64,000 nt of DNA from Paenibacillus lignilyticus (GTDB lineage: Bacteria > Bacillota > Bacilli > Paenibacillales > Paenibacillaceae). The notes below the pieces were generated by a model. That model ran no database searches, was not told where the DNA came from, and was given only the letters and a program-made list of their open reading frames with translations. The translations under genes were made by a program, and so were the position numbers. Each line of letters starts with the position of its first letter. Within the stretch, counting starts at the first letter, position 1. This document shows, in pieces, positions 36,771-44,650 of this stretch. The stretch spans positions 372,001 to 436,000 of the forward strand of contig NZ_JAGKSP010000002.1 in NCBI RefSeq assembly GCF_017942085.1, in the 5' to 3' direction.

Positions 36771-36814
36771 GGAACCCCTTTCAATTTTCCGTCCGGAATC
36801 TCCTACCACATAGT
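36771..36814. repeat. Direct repeat bounding the chrA segment (right copy)
   Basis: Second copy of the 44-bp repeat at 35098-35141, in the same orientation, 1673 bp away, with six substitutions. Confidence 0.8.
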
Positions 36815-36901
36815 ACGCTCCAAGCTCTAATTTGGCACGCAGTGTTCCACACAGTTCGCATCTCGCTTACCGCACTCCGCGAATCCTGCCAGCCTCGAAA
36901 A

Positions 36902-37056
36902 GCTAACGCATTAAAAATTCTAACGAATCGTAGAGGGCTTATTTAGCCCGATTTCGAGCCTGCGAAAATCTAACGAATCGTAGAAGCCTTATATCGGGGA
37001 AATTGGCTTCAAACACCAGCAAATCTATCGAATAAGACCTGTACGATTCGTTAGAA
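36902..37056. repeat. CTAACGAATC-family repeat cluster
   Basis: Direct copies TCTAACGAATCGTAGARG start at 36919 and 36969 (50 bp apart), each followed by a CTTAT stretch. An inverted copy GATTCGTTAG is at 37045-37054, preceded by AATAAGACC. They match the arrays at 60954-61640 and 62464-62650. A degenerate GCTAACGCA lies at 36902. No gene lies in 36815-37050. Confidence 0.85.
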
Positions 37057-37287
37057 CAGTAGGCACTTAAAAAGGATGAATGAGCTGCCCAAAATGACTA
37101 CTCCTACACTCAACAACCTGTAAATAAAGATCAACTTTTGCGTCGGTTTGCGGCCGTCACCGTGTTTTTCGAATGATTCGTTCATTCCCTCCCACATTCC
37201 GAAGGTCCCTAGCTTCCATAGATGGCTTGGGAATACGTAGAAATACAGACCGATAATAATCAGCGCTGAAGCAATGGATATACTCAA
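37051..37287 (-). CDS. Small two-helix membrane protein
   Basis: Protein of 78 residues with two predicted membrane segments (IASALIIIGLYFYVFP and LIFIYRLLSVGVVILGSSFI) around a charged loop with HLWKLGTFGMWEGMNE. The layout is like small DUF6199-type proteins of Bacillota, but the match is tentative. The start is a TTG at 37287 with GAGAGGG upstream. Function unknown. Confidence 0.65.
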   Translation of the reverse strand: MSISIASALIIIGLYFYVFPSHLWKLGTFGMWEGMNESFEKHGDGRKPTQKLIFIYRLLSVGVVILGSSFILFKCLLF

Positions 37288-37376
37288 CTTCTTCCCTCTC
37301 TTCGAATCTCAGTTAGGAGTTTACATGTCAAACATCCGTAATAAAAAAACTTGTCCGCCCGTCCAAATTTTAACTT

Positions 37377-37431
37377 TGTAATGTAATTGTAATATTCCCT
37401 TCATATTCCTTTCATATTGAGCCCTTATAAT
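37377..37431 (+). promoter_or_regulatory. Pho/Wal-box-like promoter of small RNA copy 1
   Basis: TGTAAT-N5-TGTAAT (37377-37393) is followed by TTCATA-N5-TTCATA (37400-37416) and a TATAAT -10 box (37426-37431). The hexamers recur every 11-12 bp. TGTWAH-N5-TGTWAH is the WalR consensus and TTHAYA repeats with N5 are PhoP boxes in Bacillus. There is no good -35, so activation by an OmpR-type regulator is likely. Confidence 0.7.
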
Positions 37432-37437
37432 AAACAC

Positions 37438-37503
37438 ATGACCCCCCTTTATTATATATTTTCTCTTGTGCCTGCGGATATGCCGCAGGCCTCTTTGTTT
37501 TTT
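37438..37503 (+). ncRNA. Predicted small RNA, copy 1 (C-rich, self-terminated)
   Basis: A predicted transcript of about 65 nt runs from just after the TATAAT box to a terminator. It begins near ATGACCCCCCTTT, continues AU-rich, and ends in the hairpin GCCTGCGG-ATATG-CCGCAGGC (37470-37490) plus a T-rich tail. Copy 2 at 38961-39027 keeps the promoter, C-run and hairpin. The single-stranded ACCCCCC could pair with GGGGG-type ribosome sites. No ORF of standard form fits. Confidence 0.65.
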
Positions 37504-37682
37504 ACGAGACTTTGCGCGGAGAATAGTAGGAAACGGCGATATTCAGTAATTCTTTTGTAAGGATTTAAACTGCCTTTTGTGTGACTGTATCTAGCTAGCT
37601 TCATAGATGGATGTATATACACTCCCCCAGTATTTGTTATAATCAGAGGGAGTAGATATTCCCATTTAAGCAGGTGCACACC

Positions 37683-38873
37683 ATGAATTTATATTTAGAT
37701 TCACGCACAATTATCATTGTACTTGGAATCGGTTACTTATTGGCATTATCGCTCGGCAGCTCCTATTGGCTGGATCGTACGAATTTAGCATCTATAAAAA
37801 GCTACCTATTCGCGAAATGCTTGCAAATTATAGCCTGGTTTAGTATGGCGTTTCGGGGAGATATCGTACCGGACTTAGTAACCATCAGTTTCGCGAATTC
37901 TATTCTATTAGCAGGGACTGCCCTAGAAATGGTAACCCTTTTGAATCTTCATAAACCTATTGGACGCAAGACTATTATACGATATACGATTTTGACGGCA
38001 TGCAGCATTATCGGCTTTCAATTGATCCTCCTTCTGCATAACAAGGAAGATGTCCGAATTGCCTATATCTCTTGGGTTACTGCAGTAATGTTAATTCCAG
38101 CCTATCGGCTCCTTCTCGAGCGAGGAACAACTATGCTTAGGAGAGTTACCGGTAGTCTATATATGATTGCAATCGTCGTTTTTGTGGCAAGAGGGATCAT
38201 TGCTTTGCATTCCGTGGAATCAGCCAGTTTCTTCATTCCGGGAATCTTTCAATTGATTTCGATATTGGGGGTATTCCTGCTTACCGTTCTGGGGAGTATA
38301 GCATTTGCATTGCTTTTGAAAGAGAAAACCAATCAAGAGCTAGTGCAGTTAGCCAGCTACGATGATCTGACAGGCACACTGAACCGCAGAACGTTCACGC
38401 TTCAAGCAAAGCTGGCACTCGCACAGTACGCGAAGAAGGGGAAACCTGTCTCCTACCTGCTGTTTGATATTGATTGGTTCAAAACCATTAATGATACCTA
38501 TGGCCATCACGTTGGCGACCAGGTCTTGCAGGACTTGGCGTCAAGGATCAAGCGGCGCTTGGGCAGCGAGGATTTATTTGTCCGGTATGGGGGAGACGAG
38601 TTTGGACTTATGCTCCCTGGAACGAATGAAGCTGAATCCACTCAACTAGCTGAACAGATTAAACGCTCGCTTGGCGGCTCGTTCGGCGAAGAACCGCCGG
38701 TGCCTTATTCGATTAGCATGGGTGTGCTCACGGTAGTGCCGAATAAGCACACACAGCTGGAGACGTTATATGCAACTTGCGATAAAGCCCTTTACACGGC
38801 AAAAAGTAATGGGAGAGATGGCATGTATCGCAGCCAATCTGAGCAGGTACCTGAAACGTTGGCTTCGTGTTGA
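37683..38873 (+). CDS. Membrane-bound diguanylate cyclase (GGDEF)
   Basis: Protein of 396 residues. Some seven or eight N-terminal membrane segments span residues 1-215, and a GGDEF domain follows with the active-site RYGGDEF intact near 303. It should make cyclic di-GMP from two GTP. The inhibitory RxxD site upstream of GGDEF reads GSED, so product inhibition is probably absent. ATG at 37683 has AGCAGGTG upstream and a TTATAAT box near 37637. It lies between two copies of a predicted small RNA. Confidence 0.92.
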   Translation: MNLYLDSRTIIIVLGIGYLLALSLGSSYWLDRTNLASIKSYLFAKCLQIIAWFSMAFRGDIVPDLVTISFANSILLAGTALEMVTLLNLHKPIGRKTIIRYTILTACSIIGFQLILLLHNKEDVRIAYISWVTAVMLIPAYRLLLERGTTMLRRVTGSLYMIAIVVFVARGIIALHSVESASFFIPGIFQLISILGVFLLTVLGSIAFALLLKEKTNQELVQLASYDDLTGTLNRRTFTLQAKLALAQYAKKGKPVSYLLFDIDWFKTINDTYGHHVGDQVLQDLASRIKRRLGSEDLFVRYGGDEFGLMLPGTNEAESTQLAEQIKRSLGGSFGEEPPVPYSISMGVLTVVPNKHTQLETLYATCDKALYTAKSNGRDGMYRSQSEQVPETLASC

Positions 38874-38877
38874 CGCG

Positions 38878-38954
38878 CGTAATCAAACTGTAATATTCCC
38901 TTCATACTTCTTTCATACTCTCCTCATCTTTTCTTCATAATCGGTCTATATAAT
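38878..38954 (+). promoter_or_regulatory. Pho/Wal-box-like promoter of small RNA copy 2
   Basis: Six hexamers are phased at 11-12 bp: CGTAAT (38878), TGTAAT (38889), TTCATA (38901), TTCATA (38912), CTCATC (38923) and TTCATA (38934). A TATAAT box is at 38949-38954. It is an expanded version of the copy-1 promoter, starting 5 bp after the GGDEF stop. Confidence 0.75.
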
Positions 38955-38960
38955 AAGTCA

Positions 38961-39027
38961 CATGACCCCCCTTTTAAAATATATGTTTCTCTAGTGCCTG
39001 CGGAGATGCCGCAGGCCTCTTTTTTTG
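38961..39027 (+). ncRNA. Predicted small RNA, copy 2 (C-rich, self-terminated)
   Basis: It begins with the same CATGACCCCCCTTTT, has a divergent AU-rich middle, and ends in GCCTGCGG-AGATG-CCGCAGGC (38996-39016) followed by CTCTTTTTTT. The promoter, the C-run and the terminator are better conserved than the middle, as expected for a trans-acting RNA with an exposed C-rich seed. Confidence 0.68.
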
Positions 39028-39062
39028 CCTTCGTGCCCTTCACATCGTTCGTCCAAACGAAA

Positions 39063-39089
39063 AACCGCCCTCATGCTGTGAGGGCGGTT
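39063..39089 (-). terminator. Intrinsic terminator of GNAT gene
   Basis: Stem AACCGCCCTCA / TGAGGGCGGTT with a 5-nt loop, followed on the minus strand by TTTTC. It lies 7 bp after the 39096 stop. Confidence 0.85.
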
Positions 39090-39095
39090 CAAACT

Positions 39096-39509
39096 TCATA
39101 TGAATTTCCGGAGTTCGATTTCGTCGAGCATGGGAATCCCGTAAAATCCTACAAGCGGGACTGCAGGCTTGCGCTTCCTTACTTCATCAACTGCGCCAGG
39201 ATGTACCGCGATTATTCGGTACCCCAGCCTTTGATAAAAGCGCATGGCATCGACATTATCATTCGTAGTGACAAGCCAAATGTGATGACTGCCAGACTGC
39301 TTTGCTATTTCTTCTACAAAAGTCAGCAGTTCTCTTCCAATCCCTTTGCCTCTGATAATGGCATTAATGCTCGTCAATTCACATTCATCATTCGTTAGCC
39401 GGTAGCTTGCTGCACCGACTCTGACAAACAAGGCTTTCAGCCAGTCCCTATCCTCACTGGTTGCAGGAGTGAGAACCTCGATAATATCCCCATTTTCTTC
39501 CATTCGCAT
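39096..39509 (-). pseudogene. GNAT-family acetyltransferase with internal deletion
   Basis: Encodes about 137 residues related to a common Bacillota GNAT group of about 170. The C-terminal half is normal (GKGIGRELLTFVEE, NDNVDAMRFYQRLGY, GIPMLDEIEL). The N-terminal TPATSEDRDW is joined early to SYRLTNDECELTSINA, so some 30-45 residues of the central sheet seem to be missing. The ATG at 39509 has no convincing ribosome site. It is either a decayed gene or a shortened enzyme. Confidence 0.6.
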
Positions 39510-39558
39510 CACCCATAATAGTTTATCGCCGAGCAACAGAAAAATTGACTGGGAGATA

Positions 39559-39586
39559 AAAAAAAGCGCGGCAGCCTGCCACGCTT
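39559..39586 (-). terminator. Intrinsic terminator of KDPG aldolase gene
   Basis: Stem AAGCG(C)GGCA / TGCC(A)CGCTT with a run of eight T on the minus strand, 22 bp after the 39608 stop. Confidence 0.85.
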
Positions 39587-39607
39587 CAAGCCTATTCTAA
39601 CGATTAC

Positions 39608-40240
39608 TTACAACGCTTTAGCCGCATCCGCAAACTGGCGTGCACGCTCTGTGAGCAGATCGAACCGTCCGCTGCGTACCCAATCCAAATTCACAAGCTT
39701 GCTGCCCATGCCAACCGCACATGCACCGGCTTTGAAATAATCCGCAATGTTGTCCAGATCGACGCCGCCCGTAGCGAGCATCGGGATTTTGTCCAGCGGA
39801 GCCCGGATTTCGGATAAGTATTTCCAGCCCAACGTGCCCATAGGGAAGATCTTCACCGCTTCGGCACCGGCTTTCCATGCACGAACAATTTCAGTCGGTG
39901 TCATCACCCCGGGCCATACCGGCACACCGTTGGAATAACCATATTCCACGACTGACTCATCCAAGTTCGGGGAGATCAGAAACTGGGAGCCTGCTGCTAC
40001 GGCTTCCTTCGCCATATCCAGATCAAGAACGGTTCCGGCACCGATTCCGGCTTGGTCGCCGTATTTATCGCGCCAGCGGTTAATCATCCCGGCAGCACCT
40101 TCGGTATTCATCGTAATTTCCATCAGGGTAATGCCGCCGCTGATCAGCGCTTCGGCAGCCCGGTCTGCATATTGATCCTCGATATAACGAAAAATAGCTA
40201 CAACCTTCTCTTGCTGTAATCGTTCCAGCATTTGACTCAC
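39608..40240 (-). CDS. eda: KDPG/KHG aldolase
   Basis: Aldolase of 210 residues. It cleaves 2-keto-3-deoxy-6-phosphogluconate to pyruvate and glyceraldehyde 3-phosphate, or 4-hydroxy-2-oxoglutarate to pyruvate and glyoxylate. The Schiff-base Lys is in AVKIFPMG, the catalytic Glu in LMEITMNTE, and a phosphate-binding ATGGV loop is present. The GTG start has GGAGG 10 nt upstream. It stands alone, away from the other Entner-Doudoroff genes. Confidence 0.93.
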   Translation of the reverse strand: MSQMLERLQQEKVVAIFRYIEDQYADRAAEALISGGITLMEITMNTEGAAGMINRWRDKYGDQAGIGAGTVLDLDMAKEAVAAGSQFLISPNLDESVVEYGYSNGVPVWPGVMTPTEIVRAWKAGAEAVKIFPMGTLGWKYLSEIRAPLDKIPMLATGGVDLDNIADYFKAGACAVGMGSKLVNLDWVRSGRFDLLTERARQFADAAKAL

Positions 40241-40308
40241 GTTTAAGCAGCCTCCTCATCACTATGGACAATCCTATAGATCATTGTAGAACGAGACCTT
40301 TGCGAAAA

Positions 40309-41640
40309 TCAATCCAAACCCTGCCAATAATCTCGCAAAATACGGACAAATACGTTCGGGAACGCAAGCTCCTTCATCTGTTCAGGCCCGATCCAGCGAT
40401 AGTTGGCCGGTGCTTTACCTTCGGGCAGCCCGTATACGGGGGCAGTTTCCGCGGCTAATTGTACTGCGGAGGCTGACTCATCTGCAACGGCAGCATCATC
40501 GACATTGTCAGCCCCGGCTTGCTGCTGCCAGAATCCGAATTCCGCGCGGAATACCTGCATGTCCCACACGATGTGGCTGAATACATGCTCGGTTTCGCCC
40601 CACCAGCTTGTCGGCCTGACAAGCAAACCTTCCTCCGCCGATAACATGCGGCTCAGATAATCGGCTTGGGCCGCGTGGCGGTCCATCAAGCTGCCGACGC
40701 CTGCCGGTGCTGCCGCCTCTGCGATGGAAGCCGCTGCGGTTTCGAGCTCGGCCGACGCAGTCGCTGCTGCAGCGGCAGCTTTGCCGCGGCCTTTGCGCTT
40801 CGCAACGCCGCCTTCCCCGGGCAGCGCGAGCACATGCGGCAGCTCCCACATCTGGGCGAGCAAGCCGCTCTCCGGCCGCTGCCGCACGAGCAGCTTGCCT
40901 TCATGCGCGCCGCTGCCCGTAATAATGGCGGCAAGCCGCGTTTCCGGCCGCGGCAGCTTCGCCTTCGTCTTGATCGGCAGGATATGCTCTTTCCCAGCCA
41001 TCCTGCCTTCGCAGTGCATCATGACCGGGCAAGTAAGACAGCCCGGTGACTTCGGTGTGCACACCAGCGCTCCGAGTTCCATGAGCGCTTGGTTAAAGTC
41101 TCCCGCTGATCCTTCGGGAATCAGCGATGCGGCCAGCTTCTCGATGCCGATCCGCGTGGACGGCTTCGCAATATCTTCCTCTAGGCAGAAATAGCGGGAC
41201 AGCACGCGCATGACATTGCCGTCCACCGCCGGCTCCGGCCGATTGAACGCGATGCTCATAATCGCACCTGTCGTATACGGTCCGACTCCGCGCAATGCAG
41301 CTACCGCTTCTTTATTGTCCGGCACGACGCCTCCGTGAAGGCTTAGAACTTCGCGCGCCCCGGCCTGCAAATTCCGAGCCCGCGAATAATAGCCGAGCCC
41401 TTCCCAGCATTTCAACACCTCGGGTTCCGGGGCTTCCGCAAGCGCAGCCGCTGTCGGGAATTTCTCCATAAACCGTTCATAATACGGAATCACCGTATCC
41501 ACTCGCGTTTGCTGCAGCATAATTTCAGAGACCCATACTCGGTAAGGATCACGGTTCATTCGCCACGGCAAAACACGCTTATTTGCTAAATACCACTTCA
41601 GCAGTTCGATACTGAAATATCGGGAAGCCTCCGACTCCAT
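40309..41640 (-). CDS. mutY: A/G-specific adenine glycosylase MutY
   Basis: Base-excision repair enzyme that removes adenine mispaired with 8-oxoguanine, 443 residues. It has the catalytic Glu in SEIMLQQTRV, a helix-hairpin-helix with GVGPYTTGA, catalytic Asp in AVDGNVMRV, and the 4Fe-4S ligands C-x6-C-x2-C-x5-C (CTPKSPGCLTCPVMMHC). In the C-terminal NUDIX-like half, residues about 277-317 are an Ala-rich low-complexity insert. The start could be 41652, but its ribosome site would touch the codon. An AraC gene precedes it. Confidence 0.94.
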   Translation of the reverse strand: MESEASRYFSIELLKWYLANKRVLPWRMNRDPYRVWVSEIMLQQTRVDTVIPYYERFMEKFPTAAALAEAPEPEVLKCWEGLGYYSRARNLQAGAREVLSLHGGVVPDNKEAVAALRGVGPYTTGAIMSIAFNRPEPAVDGNVMRVLSRYFCLEEDIAKPSTRIGIEKLAASLIPEGSAGDFNQALMELGALVCTPKSPGCLTCPVMMHCEGRMAGKEHILPIKTKAKLPRPETRLAAIITGSGAHEGKLLVRQRPESGLLAQMWELPHVLALPGEGGVAKRKGRGKAAAAAATASAELETAAASIAEAAAPAGVGSLMDRHAAQADYLSRMLSAEEGLLVRPTSWWGETEHVFSHIVWDMQVFRAEFGFWQQQAGADNVDDAAVADESASAVQLAAETAPVYGLPEGKAPANYRWIGPEQMKELAFPNVFVRILRDYWQGLD

Positions 41641-41673
41641 GATTGTTTTCATCCTCTCAGCCCAACACAACTT

Positions 41674-42510
41674 TTAAGATTTATTCTGTTTTTTGCTTAA
41701 GTAAATTTGCCGATAGCGGCTCGGCGTTACGCCCGTATACTGCTTGAACATCCGCGATAAATAATGATTCTGCATCCCAACCTGCTGGGCAACCTCCGAA
41801 ATATTGCAATCCGGCTTCTCCAGCAGCTGCTTGGCCCGCTCCACGCGGCGCATGTTCACGTACTGAGTAGGTGCGTAACCGACGATATTTTTGAAATAGC
41901 CGATAAAATAATTCGGGTGGAGATATGCGAGTCTGGCCAAATCTTCCACGCCGATCTGTTCGGACAGATTGAGCTCGATATAGTCCAGCACACGGTCGAT
42001 TTTCTCAAGCGGTTCGACCTGTTGAAGCGACTCTTCGCTTATGCCGCCGTATTCCAAATAAATAGCCATAATATCAAACAAAGCTGCCCGAATGCGCAGC
42101 TCCCGTGTAATCATCGACGATCTGTAGACGTCGATCAATCGTTCAAACAACATCCGCAGTTGAACCTGCTCCTTCGGCTCTACGATGATCGGCAGCTTAA
42201 GCAGATCGAATATTTCCATATCCCCGATGGAGGCTCGAAAATTGCACCAGTATACCGCATTCGGCGCTGATCCTGTATTAAACGATTGCTTACCGGGAGG
42301 CAGCAGCAGCAGCTGTCCGGGTTTTGTATGATACAAGCGTCCGCTTTGCATCAGCTCGCCTTCACCCTCTATAATAAACCAGAGCCTGTAAAATTCTGAA
42401 ACTTGCTCCATGGCCTGTCCGTTCTTAGGCGCAGAGAATGCTGCTATGGTTACATCCGCTTGAAAGCGGTGAAAATAATTCTGTATGATCGTCTTGTAGG
42501 TGTGTTTCAT
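41674..42510 (-). CDS. AraC-family regulator with N-terminal cupin
   Basis: Regulator of 278 residues. The N-terminal cupin region (RLWFIIEGEGELMQSG) should sense a sugar, and the C-terminal domain has two helix-turn-helices (IGVEDLARLAYLHPNYFIGY, CNISEVAQQVGMQNHYLSRM). ATG at 42510 has CAGGTG 9 nt upstream. It is followed by mutY, which is unrelated in function; the target genes are not evident. Confidence 0.9.
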   Translation of the reverse strand: MKHTYKTIIQNYFHRFQADVTIAAFSAPKNGQAMEQVSEFYRLWFIIEGEGELMQSGRLYHTKPGQLLLLPPGKQSFNTGSAPNAVYWCNFRASIGDMEIFDLLKLPIIVEPKEQVQLRMLFERLIDVYRSSMITRELRIRAALFDIMAIYLEYGGISEESLQQVEPLEKIDRVLDYIELNLSEQIGVEDLARLAYLHPNYFIGYFKNIVGYAPTQYVNMRRVERAKQLLEKPDCNISEVAQQVGMQNHYLSRMFKQYTGVTPSRYRQIYLSKKQNKS

Positions 42511-42683
42511 TCTATTTTCACCTGCGTCTCCCACTTTTCAGATTTTGCGAGTGTACGCGCATTTCCCTATTATAGCGCACTCTTTGACCAAATGAACACC
42601 TACGTACAGCCCATGCTTTCCCGGATTCATCGACCAAAAATTCAATAATAAGTCCATCAACAGGAGGAGGAATACGCCAGCCT

Positions 42684-43028
42684 ATGCGCTCTTCTACCAG
42701 CCAAAACATTGATTTTGCACGCTTTTTCCCGCTGCTTGCCTTGCTTATTGTGATTCTTCTGGCAGGCTGCGGCTCGTCCTCACCGACTTCGACTTCGGCC
42801 TCAAACGTGCCCAAGGTATATAAATCCAATTGCATCTCCTGCCATGGATCGGAGCTGCAAGGCCGGATGGGCGCTGCAACCAACCTGCAGCATGTCGGCA
42901 AACGAATGACGAAGGAGCAAATTACAGCTCAAATTAATAAAGGCGGCGGCGGTATGCCTGCCTTCTCCGGAAAGCTTACTCCGGACGAAGTGCAGGAGCT
43001 GGCTGGTTGGTTAAGTGCCAAGAAATAA
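42684..43028 (+). CDS. cccB: Lipoprotein cytochrome c-551 (CccB-like)
   Basis: Small membrane-anchored electron-transfer protein of 114 residues. The signal ends in LLAGC, a lipobox, followed by a Ser/Thr linker. The heme-binding CISCH and a likely axial Met in GGGMPAF are present. This matches CccB-type c-551 of Bacillus, which donates electrons to terminal oxidases on the outer face of the membrane. The GGAGGAGG site is far (about 16 nt) from the ATG, so the start may differ slightly. Confidence 0.88.
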   Translation: MRSSTSQNIDFARFFPLLALLIVILLAGCGSSSPTSTSASNVPKVYKSNCISCHGSELQGRMGAATNLQHVGKRMTKEQITAQINKGGGGMPAFSGKLTPDEVQELAGWLSAKK

Positions 43029-43030
43029 TA

Positions 43031-43097
43031 AAAAGACCCTTGCTTACTACAGCGGATGCATGCATAGCGCATGATGCTGTTTGAGCAGTGGGTCTTT
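43031..43097. terminator. Bidirectional terminator between cccB and YjzC-like gene
   Basis: AAAAGACCC and GGGTCTTTT close a long loop with an inner TTGCT/AGCAG pairing. The two genes converge on it. Confidence 0.7.
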
Positions 43098-43100
43098 TAT

Positions 43101-43328
43101 TTATGATTCGCGAGTTTTTCGCTTACCGATACGCATCTGGGGCAAACCGGATGACAACGTGCTTTCATAGAACCATTTGGATGCGCCCATCTTCGGATGA
43201 GCCGGAAACAGATCGCCGGCAATCAGCGGCAGCATGCTGCCCCAAGCATCACCGTACACACCATCGGTCGGAACAAGCTCTCCGCTTCTATAATAGCGCT
43301 TGTCGTCTCGTTCAGAGTGAGCCGTCAT
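43101..43328 (-). CDS. YjzC-like small protein
   Basis: Protein of 75 residues with RYYRSGELVPTDGVYGD, a LIAGDLFPAHP motif and an aromatic KWFYE. This order resembles the YjzC family of small Bacillota proteins of unknown role. ATG at 43328 has GAGGGACGGTGG upstream. No membrane segment or signal is seen. Confidence 0.7.
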   Translation of the reverse strand: MTAHSERDDKRYYRSGELVPTDGVYGDAWGSMLPLIAGDLFPAHPKMGASKWFYESTLSSGLPQMRIGKRKTRES

Positions 43329-43412
43329 ACTTCCACCGTCCCTCTACCCTGTTTAATCCCTATTGGTATATTCCAATTATGGGCAAATGGTGACGATGCT
43401 ATGCATCCGTTT

Positions 43413-43808
43413 TCAATCCAGCCGTTCCACAATCGCAAACGCCGAAGCCAGCGACTGATCATGCGTGATCGTGACATGGATAGTCGTCTTCGCTTGCATC
43501 AAGCCAAGCCGTTCCCAAGCACCGGCCGTCAATCGGCACACCGGCTTCCCGCTTTCATGTCGACCCACTTCGATATCGCGAAAAGAAAGCTTGCTTCCAA
43601 TCCCGCAGCCAAACGCCTTGGATACCGCTTCCTTCACCGCAAACCGGCCGGCCGTAAACTCCACCAGCCGTTTCCCGCCAGCCGCTTCGGCAAGCTCCAG
43701 CTCGCGTTCGGTCAGAATTCGGCGCATAAACTTGGCGCCGCTATCGCCTTGTATCATTTTGTCCATTCGCTCAAGCGATGAAATGTCATGCCCAATTCCG
43801 ATAATCAC
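43413..43808 (-). CDS. acpS: Holo-[acyl-carrier-protein] synthase
   Basis: Transfers 4'-phosphopantetheine from CoA to acyl carrier protein; 131 residues, slightly longer than usual (about 120). The Mg-binding Asp is in IGIGHDIS and the second motif is RFAVKEAVSKAFG. The start is a GTG at 43808. It is monocistronic here, with modA upstream in the same direction. Confidence 0.95.
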   Translation of the reverse strand: MIIGIGHDISSLERMDKMIQGDSGAKFMRRILTERELELAEAAGGKRLVEFTAGRFAVKEAVSKAFGCGIGSKLSFRDIEVGRHESGKPVCRLTAGAWERLGLMQAKTTIHVTITHDQSLASAFAIVERLD

Positions 43809-43843
43809 TGCCGTCTACCGCCTTACTTGTGAATGTTTCTGCA

Positions 43844-44626
43844 CTAGGGCAGGATGAATCCATATTTTTTCCACACTCTTCCTGCCTCTTCGCTTTGCAG
43901 AAAACCTAACAGCTCCAAAGCTTCCTCTTGATGCTTCGTTTCCTTCACAACCGTTGCCGGATACACGATAGGCTTATGCGTTTCAGCGGCTACCGTTAAT
44001 GCGATCGTGACTTTGGTCGATGTCCTCGCATCCGTCAAATAGACGAAACCCGCGTCCGCGTTGCCCGTCTCTACGTAGGACAGCACCTGCCTCACATCCT
44101 TTGCAAACACCACTTTAGGCTCGATCTCGTCCCAAATGTCCGCGTCTGCCAGCGACTGCTTCGTGTAACTTCCGACGGGAACGCTCTCGGGCGCGCCGAT
44201 CGCAATGGTTTTGTAGGAGGCATCGGTTAATTCAGCGAGCTCGGAAGGCTTTGCTGATGTTGCATCATTGGGCTTCTTGGGCACAATCAAGACCAGCTCG
44301 TTTCGCAGCAAAATCGGACTTACGCCTACCAGTCCCTTGTTCCGGAGGGCCTCCATCTGATTCTGACCCGCGGAAATGTACAGGTCCACCGGAGCTCCTT
44401 GCTCAATCTGCTGCTGCAGTGCACCCGATGCTCCGAAATTGTACGTGATTCGCACATCGTGCTGCTCTTCGTAGGTCGTTTTCAGTTCGGTGAGCGCGTC
44501 CTTCAAGCTCGCTGCGGCCGATACGGTTAGCTCAACCGGTTGCTTGGGTGGTTTGCTGCAGGAAGACAAGCTTACGCTCAGCAGTATGATAATGAGCAAT
44601 CTAGCTAATCGATACGATCTGTTCAT
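43844..44626 (-). CDS. modA: Molybdate ABC transporter substrate-binding lipoprotein
   Basis: ModA-type binding protein of 260 residues. The lipoprotein signal ends at SLSSC, and the mature part begins LTVSAAASLKDALTEL, the typical ModA start. Oxyanion-binding Ser residues are expected in AAASLKDA and FGASGALQQQI. The ATG at 44626 has GGAG at 6 nt. No modB or modC is adjacent, so it is an orphan in this window or uses a distant permease. Confidence 0.92.
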   Translation of the reverse strand: MNRSYRLARLLIIILLSVSLSSCSKPPKQPVELTVSAAASLKDALTELKTTYEEQHDVRITYNFGASGALQQQIEQGAPVDLYISAGQNQMEALRNKGLVGVSPILLRNELVLIVPKKPNDATSAKPSELAELTDASYKTIAIGAPESVPVGSYTKQSLADADIWDEIEPKVVFAKDVRQVLSYVETGNADAGFVYLTDARTSTKVTIALTVAAETHKPIVYPATVVKETKHQEEALELLGFLQSEEAGRVWKKYGFILP

Positions 44627-44650
44627 GTTCATCTCCGGGATACACACACG

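Noticed and set aside
37438..37560. Leaderless peptide starting ATGACCCCCC
   Set aside because: In copy 1 the frame runs through the terminator hairpin. In copy 2 it stops after ten codons, and the peptide sequences are not conserved beyond MTPL.
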